DNA of 64,000 nucleotides from Topomyia yanbarensis (taxonomy: Eukaryota > Arthropoda > Insecta > Diptera > Culicidae): assembly GCF_030247195.1 (NCBI RefSeq), contig NC_080671.1, forward strand, positions 413,674,044 to 413,738,043, given 5' to 3'. Both the position numbers and the translations under genes were made by a program. Positions 44,137 through 55,409 of this stretch are shown in pieces (within the stretch, counting starts at the first letter, position 1; the number at the start of each line of letters is the position of its first letter). Below the pieces are notes generated by a model. The model had not been told where the DNA came from, did no database searches, and saw only the letters and a program-made list of their open reading frames with translations.

Positions 44137-44144
44137 GAAAGAAG
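44137..44144 (+). repeat. Left 8-bp hAT target duplication
   Basis: gaaagaag, identical to 46121-46128. Copy A has 'gtaagaag' at the equivalent place, confirming it as pre-insertion sequence. Confidence 0.92.
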
Positions 44145-46120
44145 TAGAGATGGTCGGGTTTCAATTTTTTCGAACCCGAACCCGACCCGAACCCGAGAGC
44201 TTGAAAATTGAAAACCCCGAACCCGACCCGAGCCCGAAAATTTTAAAATTGAAAAAACCAGGACCCGACCCGTACCCGAGAATGAAAATTATGTAAAACC
44301 CGAACCCGACCCGACCCGGAGAATTTTTAAATTTGAAAACCCGAACCCGACCCGAAAATTTAAAATTTGAGAAATCCGATCCGAACCCAACTTGCTAGTA
44401 CGGAGAATCAACCAAAGATCTCGAAGATTTCTAATTTTAGGCACCCGAGCTGGACCCAAGGCTCATCTAAGAGTAGTAGAATCATTCGAATCACCATACG
44501 CATTGAGTTATATCTGTCTATGGCAAAACGAATCACTGGCGAGTAGAATTCGCATTTATATTGACTATTATTGAACATCGAATTTGTAATGTTCTGAGAA
44601 AATTATAAATCGTCGATATCTTAATCGGAAATCAGGATAAATCGGTGGCTAACTCAAGGGGAAACAAAAAGCTTAATGGTGACAGTTTCAAACAACCTTG
44701 CCCATCGCACTTAACCAAAATTTCTAATTCTTTATCAAAAACCATTCTTGAAAAGGCAGATTTGTATAATTTATTACAGGTTGGTACGGTCAAACTTGTG
44801 TCGAAGGGTGTCAATCAAGATTCTCTGTCACATCATTAGCGTTAGGACTATCTATGATGGGGTATCTAAATTATATTATGCTTCAGATTATACGGTAAGC
44901 GCGCCAGTAGAGATGCTTCGACATCTCCGACGGAGCTTTCGGAAAGACTCCAAACTTTAAAAAATCCGTCAATGGCTTCAACAGAACACACAATTTGCGA
45001 TTAAATACTCAAGAGCGTGGAAATTCATATATTTTCATGAAGAAATCCGGATCATGCAACGGCCCAGCCCGGAGACAATCTGACAATCTGTGAGTTCAAT
45101 ATATGGGAATTTGTCTTTGTAATCAATGGTTGAAAAGCATCTCGTGGTTCGCAACTATGTCAAGAATATACAAATCGTGCTGCCTTGAAATTTAATTATC
45201 GTTTTAATTCATCTTTCTATTTATAATATACATAGTTAAAACAATTATAATTCAATATGTAGCAAAAAGTATTACTATTCAGTATACTCGAGACACCCAC
45301 TTTTCGATTTCTCGCGACTGTCAAAACGACCAATCAGGAGCGGATCAATAGATAGTTTTTTATTGCCTCTACTTCCCTTAGATTTTCACTCGCTTTGCTG
45401 TAGATACGATTTGCTGTAGGCTTTAGCCGAGTTTCACGCGTTTACTCTAACCGCGGCCTAAGTATCAGTTTTAAAGTACCTATCGAAATTTATAATAGAA
45501 AGTTGAACCAATATTTTCCGAGAAATTTCTGTGGACTTGGTTTGATACTAATTATCATGAAAATAAATTGCAAAAACATTTTAGATTTGAAACGTATTGT
45601 TGAATACTCTAAAATGAATGTTCGTTTAAAATATAAAATAATTCGAGTATCTTGCGAATCTGAAGAGGGGGAATTTTATACAAGAATGAAAAAATACAAT
45701 ATTTGAGCACCAGAAAACAACGACGAATTCTAGCGATTCAAATGTGCTAACATTTAGTACGGTTATATGTGTCATCCATTCGTATCAAGAAGTAGAATAC
45801 ACTACTACAAAAAGAAACTGGGTTTTGTGTACAGACGCCAACTGCATCGAGAAATGGTTGGGTTGTTTTGTTCAAAACCCGAACCCGACCCGACCCCGAT
45901 CATTTCTAATTTGAAAAACCCGAACCCGACCCGAGCCCGAAAGTTCAAAATTGCAAAAACCCGGACCCGACCTGAACCCGAGATTTCCAAATTTGAAAGC
46001 CCGGAACCCGACCCGAACCCGAGAAGCTTAAATTTATAGAACCCGAACCCGACCCGAAACCCGTCGGGTTCGGGTCGGGTCCGGGTTTCGGGTCCAAAAA
46101 CCCGAACCCGACCATCTCTA
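44145..46120. mobile_element. 1976-bp hAT element with (CCCGAAC)-rich ends
   Basis: Inverted ends TAGAGATGGTCGGGTT at 44145-44160 and its complement at 46105-46120, with exact 8-bp duplications. Inside both ends are about 200-250 bp of repeats such as 'aacccgaacccgacccga', spaced by 'ttttaaaattgaaaa'-type linkers. The right end has both strands of the motif (…cgggttcgggtcgggt…). The centre (44400-45860) is AT-rich with open frames at 44392-44574, 44645-44839 and 45503-45706 that lack hAT transposase motifs. It is therefore judged non-autonomous. Confidence 0.9.
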
Positions 46121-46128
46121 GAAAGAAG
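46121..46128 (+). repeat. Right 8-bp hAT target duplication
   Basis: gaaagaag, paired with 44137-44144. Confidence 0.92.
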
Positions 46129-46156
46129 GTAGTCACTCGCATCCTCACAATAAATA

Positions 46157-48039
46157 CCGTAAACCGGGGTGACTGTGATCATTGGGGTAACTTTGATCGC
46201 TCGAAACTTTTTTCGAGTAATAAATTACAGGCGAGTTTTTATTTTCCTTTAGAGTGGGATGTGCCGAATTTACTTTTAAGAGTTTGTTAAATTTAAATAC
46301 ATTTTTTGTGAAACTAGTTGGCAATTATTTCAAATTATTTTAAGCTAAAATTCGCAACTTTTTTTTATTGTTCAATATTCCAACGTGTTAAAATGGATGA
46401 AATATTTGGATAAAGCAATTAAATAAAACAATTTAAGCAGATTTAAAGGTTTTTAGAATCTTTTATTCTAGCTGGACACCAATTATACAATTTTTGTTAC
46501 TCTAATTTTGCAGTACATTGAAATACTTTGTATAATACCAATTAACATCTATTTAACTATGAGTATCTTTCAAGAATTAGTTTAAACAAACATTTGAATG
46601 AAAAACACTGACATCAATAATTTAATGTGAGTGAACATGCAGATTATCAAAGTCACCCCGGAATAAGAAAACGGACTTCAACTTGAAATCATTTTTGGAA
46701 AAATATCTGTAGGCGGACAATTTTAGGTAAAACCATCCAATCTTGTTCTCCATACATCAGTACATGGTTTAAAAATATTAAACTTGAAAAGAAAACGTTA
46801 CGTCTAAAAATATGTAATGATTACTTCGAAAAGTGATCAATGTCACCCGGTTTACGTCGTCATCGTGTATGTACTATTTATGCCAAATATGAGCAGATTT
46901 GGTTCACACATAAAAAAGTTGTTCATATAGCGTTCAAAAAATTTTTTGTGTACTTGCTGGGGGCTACTTTGCATACTACCTTGAATCGATATAAATTTAA
47001 AGTTAACCAGTTTTATTTACTTTTATTGAAATATCATTAATTTATACTTATATCAGAGGCTTTTCAACAATAAAGCATCGCCCATTTATCGCATTTTCTA
47101 AAATGAGGGATTCATTTTAATTTAACATTTACAACGTTACTTGTCAAAAAAACTTTAGTGGGTTGAGACTTCACATTGTTTTTCGCAGAAAGAAAAAAAA
47201 ATGGCAATATCAGTTTATTTCTAATATGTCAGAATAGGTTTTTAAGAGCATTTAAAGATTTTTTGTATTATCAATTATAAAAATAGCCATACGGTGGGAT
47301 TGAAAATATCGCAAAACAAAAAAGTGAAATAAGGGGCTATTTATGACATATATTTGAGTGCTAAATTGATGGCATAATTAGTACACAAGGCCGCGTTCTC
47401 TAGTTTATGAATTCTGAAATAAAGGTTCGAAACCAGTTTTTTCGCGGCCAAGATCACATTATTTCACCAACTTTGAATTTCTTTGAAGACATTGATCAAG
47501 GAAATTATACAACATAATACAGAGCATCTCTTGAAAAAAAAAACAATTTTGGTAATTAATTCTCTTGGACATAAATCCGGAGAATAAACTCAAAACATTA
47601 TTTAGAGGTTCGATATCTTCGGTAAAGGTGTTGATAATGATATTGAAAACAACTTTTTTAAAGACACGAAAATCTTCAAATGCTCATAAAAACCGATCTT
47701 TAAATGCTAGAAACAAACGGAAAACGCCATTTTTCATCTTTTTTCTTCTTCATTGCTAAAAACAGTTTGTGGTCTCGGTACTCTCAGGATTTTCTGTTTT
47801 GTTGAGCAGTCTTATTTTACGAGCCCCCAATCACTTTTGTCGATCCTTGAAGTGTTTTGTTTGTTTTGGTAAACAGTGTTAAGAAAAATGACAAAAGGCA
47901 TATGCAACATGGTTAAAAGACATGGCTCTACAAATGTCAAAGGTATAATAAAACTAATAAAAGCGCGTTTGCTGGTAAATATTGAAAAACTAAAGTATGC
48001 AAAATAGCTCCACATATCCAAAGTAGCCCCGCGCGACGG
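46157..48039. mobile_element. TA-flanked element with CCGTAAACCGGGG-type ends, probably composite
   Basis: The left end 'accgtaaaccggggtgact' follows TA at 46155-46156. Two candidate right ends exist. 'tgtcacccggtttacg' at 46841-46856 pairs closely with the left end (an inner element of about 700 bp). 'caaagtagccccgcgcgacg' before TA at 48040-48041 pairs loosely along about 45 bp. Gag copy C resumes at 48042, so the outer right border is real. The interior is AT-rich without recognisable transposase. Confidence 0.6.
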
Positions 48040-48041
48040 TA

Positions 48042-48350
48042 CGTACACCATTTCATTTTCCATATACACGGGGATCTTAATTCTGGTGTTATTAAATTCG
48101 ACCTCGTGCTGCAGGTTGTTCTTTTCAATGAAGTTTTCTGCCTGTGCTAAACTTCTAAACGTTATCAAAACACAGTTTTTAACGTGTTTGGTGTAGCTGA
48201 ATATACGTAACTTCCGTGAGGTCAAACTCCATTTTAACTTTTACTAGTTGTTCCACCTCCTGAACTGTGGGTCTAACACGAGTTTTATTAAAATAGATCG
48301 AAATTGTGTTATCCCGTAGCACGGGCACTTTTGTATCCTTTGACAAACTC
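48042..48350 (-). pseudogene. Gag-like ORF1 start, copy C
   Basis: Starts MSLSKDTKVPVLRDNTISIY (start codon near 48350; upstream in-frame ATG at 48364 possible) and continues VQEVEQLVKVKME. After a frame change near 48190 come KNCVLITFRSLAQAENF and NTRIKIPVYME. It keeps the Leu codon that is a TGA in copy A, which shows that the copy A stop is a later mutation. The remainder is at 46121-46156 and 43678-44144. Confidence 0.6.
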
Positions 48351-48490
48351 ATAGCACTGCGCATCCTGGGACAAAGATACGATACTGTTTGTGCATTGGA
48401 TATAGAACAAAGCGATGGCTTGTTTCACCGCGTGGCGATTTTTTGCTTCTTCTTCGTGCGATGTCAGAAGATAGATTGATAAAGTTATTT

Positions 48491-49030
48491 TATATAACCG
48501 CAAAATTGCAAGGAGCTTTAACTCCAAAATTGCAAGAGAAGCTAACATTACTTGCAATTGATTGTAGCTTGCAATTGTTGCAAGCGATTTTTGTTTTGGA
48601 TGTAGAGACTCCATTGCGTCCTAAAAAGTATGTAGTGCAGAAAACTCTGAAACAGTATTAGAGGACGAAGAATGTAAAACAAATATTGTCATACTTCGCG
48701 CAACTAGAAAATTTTCCAATTTGTGCGAATTGAAATTTTCCGATCGCAAGTTAAAAAATGTCAATGAAGAGTATATTGTAGTGTGTTACTGAATGCGACT
48801 CCGAAATCTTTGAACATGTTCGAAGAAGTTTGTGATAACGCAGATAATCGCGAGAGAAAAAGCGGTTGGCGGTTGTACATGGGATCATCTGCAGTTTGCG
48901 TATTCAACTGCAATCCCTTAGCTTAAGGACGCTCACAAAACTTTTTCCTAAAGGATGGAAGGATACATATTGTCGACTGGTTGGTGTGTAAAAAATAGGC
49001 AGATTAGGTTTACAAACATGCTGCCATCAC
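48491..49030. other. No feature recognised
   Basis: AT-rich. An open frame at 48389-48661 starts within the 5' UTR of copy C on the opposite strand and has no family resemblance. Confidence 0.3.
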
Positions 49031-49230
49031 AATGCTTATGAAGCACGGTAGACTATATTTGGCTGGACATGTAACTAGAATGCCGGAAGAGAGAAAAACT
49101 AAAGCTATGCTCAGTTATGAATCTGGATGTAACTGATGACGGTGGTACAGCTCCCGCACTCGGGGAATAAGCGCGTGCGAATCTTTTTCGTTAACAATTG
49201 TCTAGTCTAGTCTAATCTAATCTACACCGT
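49031..49230 (+). pseudogene. RTE-like C-terminal fragment with simple-repeat tail
   Basis: LYLAGHVTRMPEERKTKAM (about 49050-49107) resembles the GHVARMxxxxPxK segment near the C-terminus of RTE proteins (compare 40573 on). It ends at 'gtctagtctagtctaatcta' (49199-49218), the type of short-repeat 3' end seen in RTE elements. About 200 bp long. Confidence 0.45.
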
Positions 49231-49399
49231 GCGAATCTTTTTCGTTAACCATTGGAACAAAATATACGGAAGCTGAAGTTTAACTATAATATATGCATTG
49301 TTTGTTGTAGTTTGACATTACAACCAAATGTAACAAACTTTATTATTAGTTCGAATAGCAAAAATTTCGCATGAATTCATTTAATTTAATTTTTCTGGT

Positions 49400-49960
49400 G
49401 CATAAGCACATATTAATGGGTCATTTTACATTTTCTTTTCTTATGGATCGTTTTGTAAATATTTCGTTCGATACATGAATCATTTCTAATGTTCATTTTT
49501 ACATCTTCTATGGACCAAGAAAAATTATTTAGCAAACATTTTCATCAAATTTATGGAACTTTTTCTGACATTTTATTGCTCCATTTTGTAATACCGTGGA
49601 ACATTTTTGTCGATTTTATGGAACATATCGACGTGTTTTAATGTACATTGTTAATATTCTATGGATCAATGTCAGTTAATTTATGGCGCAAAATGTATCA
49701 TTTTATGGAACATTTCCAATATTTTTATGGGGCATTGGTTGATTTTAATTGCTCTTTTATCACTATTTTAGTGCTCTTTTGAGACTATTTTATGGTTCAA
49801 TTTTACATAATCTATGGATCAAATCAACCTTTTTTATGGATCATTCACACAGTTTTATGAATTTTCAGTTTTGTTTTATGGAACATTGACAACTTTTTTA
49901 TGGATCGTTTTACAATTCTTTATGGTTTATTTTAAATATTTTATATGCAAAAGTACATTT
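49400..49960. repeat. Degenerate tandem repeats around TTTATGGAACATTTT
   Basis: Variants of 'ttttatggaacattttac' (tttatggatc, tctatggatc, ttatggaact) recur about 20 times at spacings of 20-30 bp. The block is bordered by 'ttttctggtgcat' (49397) and 'tttttccggtgcac' (49961), a possible edge repeat. AT-rich; no coding significance. Confidence 0.75.
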
Positions 49961-52900
49961 TTCCGGTGCACTATTGTCATGCAAAAGCAATGGTGTTGGG
50001 TCAGACTGAATTAAGCTCGTTTTTTTAAGAATCTAGCTAAATACGACAGCAAAGAGTCGATAATTGAGATTACACAAGTAGCAGAGCATTGATCAATGTG
50101 ACTGGAGACAAGTAGCAGTGATTGTTATTCATAAACTGGAATAATCAGCTTTCGACCACAATTCGTATTGGCCGATTGCAACACAATTCTACCACCTCTA
50201 GACAATTTGGTTAAGGCAAATGATTTGTTATCAAATCTCAATTTGCCTTTCGCAAAGTGAAGGATACTAACGATTGATATTTTTTAAACAATAAGTTTAA
50301 ATTGGATTGTACATTGTGATTTTAAAGTGATATATTCAAAACTAGAACTGTTATTTTACAAAAATTCATAAAAGAGTGTTGATCTTAATTGAGCAAAATA
50401 ACATAAATGGAAGATACAAAACGGAATTATTACCCTTTCGATAAGAAACGATCACTATACAGGTTTTTTGAAACATATAAATGAACTTATAAACAAACAT
50501 TACTCTAAATTGCACCGCGCCATCTATATTTCAAGATAACGATAATAAGTCTGACATGTAATTTACGATTCAGAAACAAACGATTCACTTTCACCAAGAG
50601 TTATGCTTTTCAACAAGAATACGTATAATCGAATGAAAAAAAAATTGATTGTAACTTGACAGCTCCATTATCAATCATGACCATTTTGACCAAAGCAGCA
50701 CCGCCCTATGGATCGTTCAGTTTTAGATACCACACCACATTGACAAATAAAAATGTAGCTCTCCAATCACGGTGTCTCCAACGAGGAAAAAGACTTCGTA
50801 TTTGTTTATGCCACCAACATCAGCTTTGCAATACAGAGTAGTTGAAGTAAAAATGGATTCACCCTAGGGACACAGAAACATGTACAGGACTAACGACATT
50901 GAAAAGGTAGCAGAGATTCACATTCACGCTCATCAGAACTGTCGACCCGTAAAATCCTAAGTAGTTGCATTTACAACGTGCAGAACAGGTGTCAAGCTGA
51001 ATGTTACGGATGGTTAGTAGTACTTGTACTGTTCGTGTTCTATTTCGGTGAAGTAATGAAAAATTTACTCCATCTTCAAATTATAATCTTTTTTGATTCA
51101 TGGTTGGGAAGGATGGTGATTGGGTTGTTTTGTTCGTGCTTCTTATCAGCTTAGACTAGCATCCGATCCATCCAGGAATTTACTTGGAAGAGCATGATGA
51201 AATGTGGAGAAGAAAACATTCTAGTTTGCAGTTTTTTTAGCATATAAGGGTTCAGGAGAATAAAGGAATAATCACCCTATTTACAACTCTTTCAAATACT
51301 TGATACTAAAAAGTTATGCTATTTGAATAAATGGATTAATTAAAAAAAAACATTACCCTACGGCTAGGAAGCAGCAACGAATGAGCAAATTCCACTCGAA
51401 ATGACACAAAAACAATTCGAGTCAATCCTTCGCAATGTACCTACCATTAACTTAAATTCGCCGGCACACAAAATTACAAATTGAACCGACCGAAACCCAT
51501 ACCACGCGACGACGAGCTGCGATGGGGGGGGGATCCCATATAACCAATAAAATCGATCGATTCCGCCAATGTTTGTTGCCAAATTTAGCGCACATTTATC
51601 GGCGAAATCTCTCCGCGTATAAACCCGTAAGCCACCTATTCATGTTTTTGAATGGATCCCCAGAATCCTTTTATTCTCTATGGATGGCGCATTCAAAATG
51701 TACGACGCAGAAAAAAAACGGCAACCAGTAACAAGCTTCATACTTCGCAAATACAGACACACCTCATTCACCGCGATATGGTAACGCTATAGTAATTGGT
51801 TCAATTTGAATTTTCCAAAGCCAAAAAAAGTGTACCTATAGCATAAAAGTGGTGGGGAGGGGGCAGACGGGCGATAAAAAAGGAATCTAAATGGGTATAG
51901 TTAAAGCGCTCGCGAGCACCCTTTTGTCGATTTCGTTGAGCCAATCAGGGCAGGACCGGTGAAATTGGGGCTCTCGGTAAAAGGTGGCAAAATATGGAAT
52001 TGATTTTTTTTCTCTGTTCTGATGTCACAGGTGCCGTGAAGGTTTTCTGGGAAGGTTTTAGTCTGCTATAAAAAGGTATGGTTTAAGCTTCGTGCTTTCT
52101 TTATTTTATTGCGGTTATTTTTTGTGGGCTTTGTTTATAGGCCGTGCATTTTGGGAAACCCTCGATCGGCGCCTATTATTTTCAGCTCCTTCGTGGTAGT
52201 AAAATGGCTAAAAATAGCACCGACACTAAATTGTTTTGAAGATTGTAAAAAGCCCAAGTATCAAGTATAAGAGTTGGAGTCGTTATATTTTATCGGTTTC
52301 ATATCAAATATTTCATGCGTAAACTACAAGATTTTCACGGGGTGATTTGTTTGAAGAAGAGCGCATTAAATTGTTACAACTATTGGAGAGAACTTCTCAA
52401 TAAACAACGAGAGCTGAACAAGCCTTTATTACGAACGAGTAAGCTGAACAATAGCTGTTCTAACCATTATCCAGCTAAATTGTTTGTTGGGTTCTTTGTC
52501 CAGTTGTAACTTCAGTGATGTCCTGATGCACCCTCAGCATCTAGTAAATGTCATAAATTTGTCAATATTACAATATACTTCTAATAAATTAAATATCAAA
52601 ATAAACAATTAAATTAATTAATTAGTAATTACAGATCGTTTCACTCATTCGGAGTGATCGGTTGTGTTTTTCTTATTGCTGTGGTTCAGCGATTGCCCGA
52701 TAAAGTAATGAATCGGTCACGCTATCGGAACCCAAAGTCCTTTTATATGAAGGTCCTAGCATGCGTCAAAACGAAAATTGTATGTGTGACGGTTTCTAAG
52801 GGCGAATGATAGCGTCTACGTCATCAATGCAATGTTTTATAGGCTGTCTCTGTTCACTACCACTAACAGTCGGGACCCTTTTATTCGTTGGAGCTCCGCC

Positions 52901-53220
52901 ACCCGGACTTTATAAGCTCGGTCCCCGCCATCCGGCATCTATCTCAAGTGACAGTTTTACGCAAGTGCAAAATTCTGTCAGTAGTGCAAAAAACAAATGA
53001 TCCGAATATCACTTCTTGGCGGGTCACCGCCAGCCGGAGAGACGACCAAGCCGCCAACAACAACAACATTTCTGTGGAAAAGTGATAAAGTGATTTTATT
53101 CTGGTAAAAAAATATGCGCTCCCATCAATGTGAGAATCGTGAGCGACTCGTATGCGTTTAAAGCGTCGAACCTCTAACGAGGCAGATCCAAATTAGACGA
53201 CAGTGTCGATCAACGGTGAT
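49961..53220. other. 3.3 kb with no recognised gene
   Basis: Mostly AT-rich. Short open frames (50656-50841, 51364-51582, 51522-51731, 52315-52509, 52806-53000) carry no motif I know. 52860-53060 is GC-richer and ends in a CAA repeat (53060-53070); it could be a UTR or an LTR leader, without support. Confidence 0.3.
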
Positions 53221-53225
53221 CTATA

Positions 53226-53302
53226 CTGCCCATGATCGCAAATCAGTCCCATAAAGATAGGGAATCCCACAGAAAATGGGACACGTATGCGATCATGGGC
53301 AA
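53226..53302. mobile_element. 77-bp TA-flanked hairpin element
   Basis: 'ctgcccatgatcgca' (53226-53240) pairs with 'tgcgatcatgggca' near 53288-53301, and 'agtcccat' pairs with 'atgggaca'. TA at 53224-53225 and 53303-53304. No ORF. Confidence 0.65.
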
Positions 53303-53507
53303 TATACGAGAGTGCTGTGACGAACCTCAAACAGGTTTGATAGATTCAATGAACATTTAATTTTTCCTTACACACCTGTACTGCACCCCTTTACCGCGGA
53401 TCGCAAACCGGAATAGAGTGCGCTATGAACGGTGAACCGCTTCCCCCCGGGGAGGGCCCACCGCTTAGTCACTCTATTGCTTTAATCAGCCAGCAAACTC
53501 TACTGTT
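53303..53507. other. No feature recognised
   Basis: Includes a GC-rich tract 'cttccccccggggagggccc' (53440s). Unique-looking. Confidence 0.3.
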
Positions 53508-53610
53508 CAGGGCCGGTGGATGACGTGGGTAGTATAGGCATACCCACTTGAAAATATCCGATTGGGTAATTACCCACTCGAAAGTTTGAACAAACTTATA
53601 GTTTTAAAAT
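53508..53610 (+). mobile_element. Single hAT terminus (17672-20914 family)
   Basis: CAGGGCCGGTGGATG, then 'gtgggtagtat' and 'acccactcgaaagtttgaac', match the inverted right end of the 3.2-kb hAT. No opposite end or 8-bp duplication was found in the window, so the element is broken. Confidence 0.7.
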
Positions 53611-53845
53611 TGTCACGCATGCATTACGCGCACTTAAAGTACGGAAGTACACTAAAAGTGTACGGAATCAAATTTCATCACTTTCAAATTGCTATAAGTG
53701 TATTTTCTGTTTAAAGTTTGGGTGAAATTAGTTGAATGTTGAACTCTGAGAGCGTTGAGCCGTCCTCTGCTGCTTCCTTAGTCGCTATCGGAGAAGATTC
53801 CTCCACCCAAGGAAATACCGTCTTTACGAAAAGCTGGAAGTACGA

Positions 53846-54500
53846 TTTTTTTAACGACATTCAATTAGCAAGGGACTGGAAAATGAAGTATATTTTTCAA
53901 TATTAAGAGCCATAGTACTCAAGGGAGAGCAAGAAGTTGAAGGAAGAAAGTTTAGAAAAGTGTGGAATGGGTCATATGAGCAAGCTTAGAGTTTACCGGC
54001 GACTTAACCCTTTGTCTGCTACCGCAGGAGTCAGGATCTTTTGGCATTAGAAATGCACGCAGTGACTATACGCCACAACTGTTGATGCAAACACAAAATA
54101 CCTATTAAACAAACACCTCGACAGGCAATTAGTGAGGGCAAAAACAAGCTCATTCAATGAGTTTCAACGTCTTAAAAAGCTTAGCGTGGAAGTTTACCGT
54201 GACTTAACTTTTTGTCGGTTCCGACAGCATGAAGTAACAAGTTATTTTACGCTCGGCCGGACATGTCGTAGACTCAGGTGATTTGCATTTCTAATGCCAA
54301 AAGATCCTGACTCCTGCGGTAGCAGACAAAGGGTTAAGTCGCCGGTAAACTCAAAGCTTGCTCATATGACCCTTTCCACGCTTTTCTAAACTTTTTTCCT
54401 TCAACTCCTTGCTCTCCCTTGAGTACTATGGCTTTTAATATTGAAAAATATACTTCATTTTCTAGTCCCTTGCTAATTGAATGTCTTTAAAAACATAAAA
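53846..54500. mobile_element. Foldback element with ~205-bp arms
   Basis: Left arm 53846-54050 and right arm about 54285-54500 are inverted copies with few differences ('gacattcaattagcaaggga' vs 'tcccttgctaattgaatgtc'; 'ttggcattagaaatgc' vs 'gcatttctaatgccaa'). The spacer is about 230 bp. A lone arm of the same family sits in the satellite array at 25786-26090. No ORF. Confidence 0.85.
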
Positions 54501-55061
54501 AAGGAAAATTAACTCACTCTCAGCCGTTAATAAAAAAAAAAGCTTTTATTTTCTTTGACGCGGAAGAAAATCACAAAGGTCCGGAATGAGAACCATAGAT
54601 ATAATTTCAAACCGAAGAATCGGTTTAATTTCAACATACGTTTGAGTGTGAGATGAATCTTAGCTATGGAAAGTCATTTTTGAACTGGTCTAGGTAACAG
54701 AACCAGAAATGAAGGAATCGGAAATAGAAATGAAAGCGGGCGGCATTCGAAGCGAGTGAGCCGGATTGGATAAGAAGCCAGTGAGACCTTCTACTGTTGC
54801 AAGTGGTTTCAGAAAAATATTGAGTTTTGTTTGTAATGCCCTACGTCAGTGCATATGTATCAGACGGTAAGGCGCGCTGGTCTCGCAAGTCACTCGTCCG
54901 GAAAGATTATCAGTGGTCGGAAAGGATCGTAGTACCTCACCCGGTTCACTAACAATCGGTTGCGAAATCAGTTGAAACAGAAGCTAGTATCAAGGCTTTG
55001 CTTGAACTCCCGTGTATTGGGATATGCTTTTCAAATTTCCTGTGTCGTAAGCGATCCGTTT
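54501..55061. other. No feature recognised
   Basis: Non-coding. 54740-54960 is moderately GC-rich with no known motif. Confidence 0.3.
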
Positions 55062-55234
55062 TACAGGTCGGACTCGATTATCCGTGATTCGATTATCCGG
55101 GTGTTTTGAAACAAATCAAATTTCAACTATAATGTCTTATTATAGTGCTAATTCGATCATTGCAGTCAATAGAACATTTTTTCGGGCAATTTGGGGGTCT
55201 AGGGTTAACCTCCTCTCAAATTTTAACCTACCTC

Positions 55235-55405
55235 AAAAATAGCTTATATATGGGTTATTCCGCGCAAAGTGACCTAAAAAACAAAACTTGGAATCGACCT
55301 TCATTGATTGGAACCAGTTTTGAAGAAATTGTTCATTTAGAGCCAATATATAATAACCTAAATTGTTGTGTCCTTTAAACAGCCCCTCAGTTCATGGGAA
55401 CACTC
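55235..55405 (+). repeat. Dispersed repeat copy 2, left part
   Basis: Matches 9655 onwards ('gaaattgttcatttagagcc', 'atgggaacactc' / 'atgggagcaccctcc'). Continues at 56315 after the TTAA element. Confidence 0.7.
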
Positions 55406-55409
55406 TTAA
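55406..55409 (+). repeat. Left TTAA target site
   Basis: TTAA duplicated at 56311-56314. Confidence 0.85.

Larger units (their letters stand above)
43570..48490 (-). mobile_element. Gag-only retroelement copy C, split by two insertions
   Basis: Three blocks in order match copy A on the minus strand: 48490-48040 (5' UTR and ORF start), 46156-46121, and 44144-43570 (ORF end, 3' UTR with AATAAA-rich tail). The gaps are filled by an hAT element (44145-46120) and a TA-flanked element (46157-48039). About 130 bp of Gag sequence is missing at the second insertion. The ORF ends RISTRRSKLR with stop at 43678-43680. Confidence 0.65.

Noticed and set aside
44160..44400. Telomere repeat tract
   Set aside because: The cccgaaccc repeats sit symmetrically inside hAT ends with an 8-bp target duplication, so they belong to the transposon.
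53508..54500. Complete hAT from 53508 ending at the foldback element
   Set aside because: No inverted CAGGGCCGG end or 8-bp duplication at the other side; the foldback has its own ends.
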